A DNA stretch of 64,000 nucleotides from Prevotella sp. (GTDB lineage Bacteria > Bacteroidota > Bacteroidia > Bacteroidales > Bacteroidaceae): contig JAILFU010000171.1 of the NCBI GenBank assembly GCA_024697405.1, forward strand, positions 1 through 64,000, read 5' to 3'. Under the pieces are notes generated by a model. The model saw only the letters and a program-made list of their open reading frames with translations. It was not told the DNA's origin and searched no databases. The position numbers and the translations under genes are program-made. Position 1 is the stretch's first letter, and each line of letters opens with the position of its first letter. Shown here in pieces: positions 62,013-64,000 of the stretch.

Positions 62013-63857
62013 CTACTCTACTGTGACGGATTTTGCCAGGTTTCGGGGTTGGTCTACGTTCTTGCCTTTGCATACGGCCACGTGATAGGCCAGGAGCTGC
62101 AGGGGGATGGTAGCCACCAGCGGTTCCAGGCACTCCAGCACATCGGGCAGCTCAATAACTTCGTCTACAATCTTGGAGATGGTGTCGTCGCCTTTTGAAA
62201 CGAGGGCGATGACTCGGCCCTGACGGGCTTTGATTTCCTGTATGTTCGACAGCACCTTTTCGTACATGGCGTTGTGTGTGGCTATGACCACCACGGGCAT
62301 GTCGGAGTCGATGAGGGCGATGGGGCCATGTTTCATCTCGGCTGCGGGGTAGCCCTCAGCGTGGATATAGGATATCTCCTTCAGCTTCAAGGCGCCTTCG
62401 AGTGCCACGGGGAAGCTGTAGCCGCGCCCCAGATAGAGGAAGTTGTGTGCGTAGGTGAAGGTGCGTGCCAGGTCGGCCACCTTGTCGTTCGTCTTCAGCA
62501 CCTCGCGAATCTTCTGCGGAATCTCGCTCAGACCCTTCACTATCTTGAGATAGTCGTCGCGGTTGATAGTGCCCTTCGCCTCACCCATAGCCAGTGCAAT
62601 CATTGTGAGTACTGTCACCTGGCCGGTGAAAGCTTTTGTAGAGGCGACACCAATCTCCGGGCCTACATGGATGTAGGTTCCCGTGTCAGTAGCCCGTGGA
62701 ATGGAAGAGCCAATGGCATTGCAGATGCCGTAGATGAATGCCCCTTTCTCCTTGGCCAGCTGGACGGCGGCCAGCGTGTCGGCAGTCTCGCCGCTCTGGC
62801 TGATGGCCAGCACCACATCCCCCTTGCCGACGACAGGATTGCGGTAGCGGAATTCCGAGGCATACTCCACCTCGACAGGAATGCGGCACAGGCTCTCAAT
62901 AATCTGCTTGCCAATGAGGCCGGCATGCCAGCTGGTGCCACAGGCCACGATGACCACCCGCTTGGCCTCTAGCAGCTGACGGCGGTAGTCGATGAGTGCC
63001 GACAATGTCACATGGTCGGCCTCTACGTTCACTCGTCCACGCATGCAGTTGGTCAAACATTCGGGCTGATCGAATATCTCCTTCAGCATGAAGTGGGGGT
63101 AGCCGCCCTTCTCAATTTGTCCCAGGTCGATGTCAACAGTCTTCACCTTCAGTTGCTGCTCCTCGCCAAGGATGCTGAACACATGCAAGTCCTGGCCGCG
63201 ACGGATGACGGCGATGTTGCCGTCTTCCAAGTACACCACCTTGTCGGTATATTCCACAATGGGACTGGCATCTGAGCCGAGGAAGAATTCATCCTCGCCG
63301 ATGCCCACCACCAGCGGGCTCTGTTTCCGGGCAGCGATAATCTGGTCGGGGTGACGCTTGTCGAGCACGGCAATGGCATAGGCACCGATGACCTGATAGA
63401 GAGCCACCTTTACGGCCTCCAGCAGGTCGAGCTTTTTTTTCACCATGATATACTCGATAAGCTGCACGAGCACTTCGGTGTCGGTGTCGCTGACAAACTG
63501 AACCCCTTTTTCCTTCAGTTTCTCCTTAATGTCGGCATAGTTCTCGATGATGCCGTTGTGGATAATAGCCAAATTGTGGCTCTGTGAGTAGTGAGGGTGG
63601 GCATTTCGGGAAGACGGTTCGCCGTGTGTTGCCCAGCGTGTGTGGGCAATGCCTATGGTGCCCGTCACATTTTTGTCGTTACAATACTCGGCCAGGTTGT
63701 CCACCTTTCCCTTCGTCTTATAGACGTTCAACTCGCCGTCAGCGTTGATGAGTGCCACGCCGGCAGAGTCATAGCCGCGGTATTCCAGCCTTCTCAGACC
63801 TTTCACCAGAATAGGGAAGGCCTCTTTCTTTCCAATATATCCTACAATTCCGCACAT
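62013..63857 (-). CDS. glmS: Glutamine-fructose-6-phosphate aminotransferase
   Basis: 614 residues. M-C-G-I-V-G-Y-I-G with Cys2 as the glutaminase nucleophile (N-terminal after Met removal), T-R-W-A-T-H-G in the glutaminase domain, and two SIS domains (about 290-420 and 460-600) with A-C-G-T-S-W-H-A-G and S-Q-S-G-E-T. First step of amino-sugar synthesis for cell wall and LPS. No glmS ribozyme-like structure was seen in the 23 bases to the next gene upstream. Confidence 0.97.
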   Translation of the reverse strand: MCGIVGYIGKKEAFPILVKGLRRLEYRGYDSAGVALINADGELNVYKTKGKVDNLAEYCNDKNVTGTIGIAHTRWATHGEPSSRNAHPHYSQSHNLAIIHNGIIENYADIKEKLKEKGVQFVSDTDTEVLVQLIEYIMVKKKLDLLEAVKVALYQVIGAYAIAVLDKRHPDQIIAARKQSPLVVGIGEDEFFLGSDASPIVEYTDKVVYLEDGNIAVIRRGQDLHVFSILGEEQQLKVKTVDIDLGQIEKGGYPHFMLKEIFDQPECLTNCMRGRVNVEADHVTLSALIDYRRQLLEAKRVVIVACGTSWHAGLIGKQIIESLCRIPVEVEYASEFRYRNPVVGKGDVVLAISQSGETADTLAAVQLAKEKGAFIYGICNAIGSSIPRATDTGTYIHVGPEIGVASTKAFTGQVTVLTMIALAMGEAKGTINRDDYLKIVKGLSEIPQKIREVLKTNDKVADLARTFTYAHNFLYLGRGYSFPVALEGALKLKEISYIHAEGYPAAEMKHGPIALIDSDMPVVVIATHNAMYEKVLSNIQEIKARQGRVIALVSKGDDTISKIVDEVIELPDVLECLEPLVATIPLQLLAYHVAVCKGKNVDQPRNLAKSVTVE

Positions 63858-63880
63858 GATAATAATGTATTTGTGTTTGT

Positions 63881-64000
63881 TTATAATGCTTCGTCATCCG
63901 GGCGCTGGAGCTTCCGAATGATAGGGGGCAGATGTTTCTTCCGGCGCAAATAGGCGTCGCGTCGCGCTTCATAGTCGCGCTGGTGTTTCTCTAAATAGCC
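63881..64000 (-). CDS. Unrecognised protein, C-terminal 39 residues
   Basis: The minus-strand frame ending with TAA at 63881-63883 is open to the right edge of the window. It encodes a very basic and charged end: G-Y-L-E-K-H-Q-R-D-Y-E, then A-R-R-D-A-Y-L-R-R-K-K, ending in D-D-E-A-L. It is 23 bases upstream of glmS on the same strand, so likely co-transcribed. No family is assigned; the rest lies outside the window. Confidence 0.55.
   Translation of the reverse strand, partial: GYLEKHQRDYEARRDAYLRRKKHLPPIIRKLQRPDDEAL

Noticed and set aside
63591-63953. 120-residue plus-strand ORF at the right edge
   Set aside because: It is the antisense of the glmS start; the real edge gene is the minus-strand frame ending at 63881.

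Overview
The window reads as a chromosomal segment of a Prevotella-like member of the Bacteroidales with fairly high GC. Evidence: many starts are preceded by the Bacteroidota -7 box TAnnTTTG, often with a TTTG about 19-20 bases upstream; Shine-Dalgarno sites are rare; and the gene content is typical (Na+-NQR, FeoA-FeoB fusion, a hybrid two-component sensor, DUF4491, GH43 enzymes, CotH-domain surface proteins, Prevotella-style C-terminal tails). No phage, plasmid, transposase, CRISPR, rRNA or tRNA gene was seen.

Layout. 1-5.4 kb: end of a YraN gene, a repeat-rich gap, then on the minus strand an MBL-fold lipoprotein, a DUF4491 protein and a glycine-rich outer-membrane beta-barrel protein. 5.6-12.1 kb: the complete nqrABCDEF operon (minus), unusually interrupted by repeats. 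12.2-16.7 kb: tamB. 17.3-22.4 kb: a gap with a repeat element and a tiny signal-peptide-like ORF, then glyA, a CotH protein and folA. 22.4-25.2 kb: ExbB / membrane protein / ExbD / ExbD / Lrp operon (minus). 25.3-30 kb: a Rid-like protein, an EF-G paralog lacking key GTPase residues, and hemW. 30.1-40.6 kb: a candidate small RNA, a hybrid two-component sensor, a large secreted multidomain protein and a second CotH protein. 41.6-46.3 kb: exported nitroreductase, two GH43 genes and panE. 46.4-51.5 kb (minus): nagB, M6 protease, class I fumarase, Mrp. 51.8-61.9 kb: NlpC/P60, CapA, VanZ, exonuclease III, a cytidylate-kinase-like protein, a TerB-DnaJ protein, a transglutaminase and FeoAB. 62-64 kb (minus): glmS and the end of an unrecognised gene.

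Working together: NQR builds the sodium gradient and fumarase feeds a fumarate branch; NagB and GlmS run opposite directions of amino-sugar metabolism; the hybrid sensor probably controls the secreted protein and CotH gene behind it; the GH43 pair points to plant or host glycan trimming.

Most unusual: (1) a 23-bp tandem array between nqrA and nqrB, seven units in one orientation then seven in the other, able to fold as one giant hairpin; (2) a cysteine-pair repeat tail (eight CC pairs) on NqrC; (3) a dispersed non-coding composite element with three clear copies and one variant; (4) two secreted-protein genes whose start codon sits inside, and whose signal-peptide core is encoded by one arm of, the same kind of inverted repeat.
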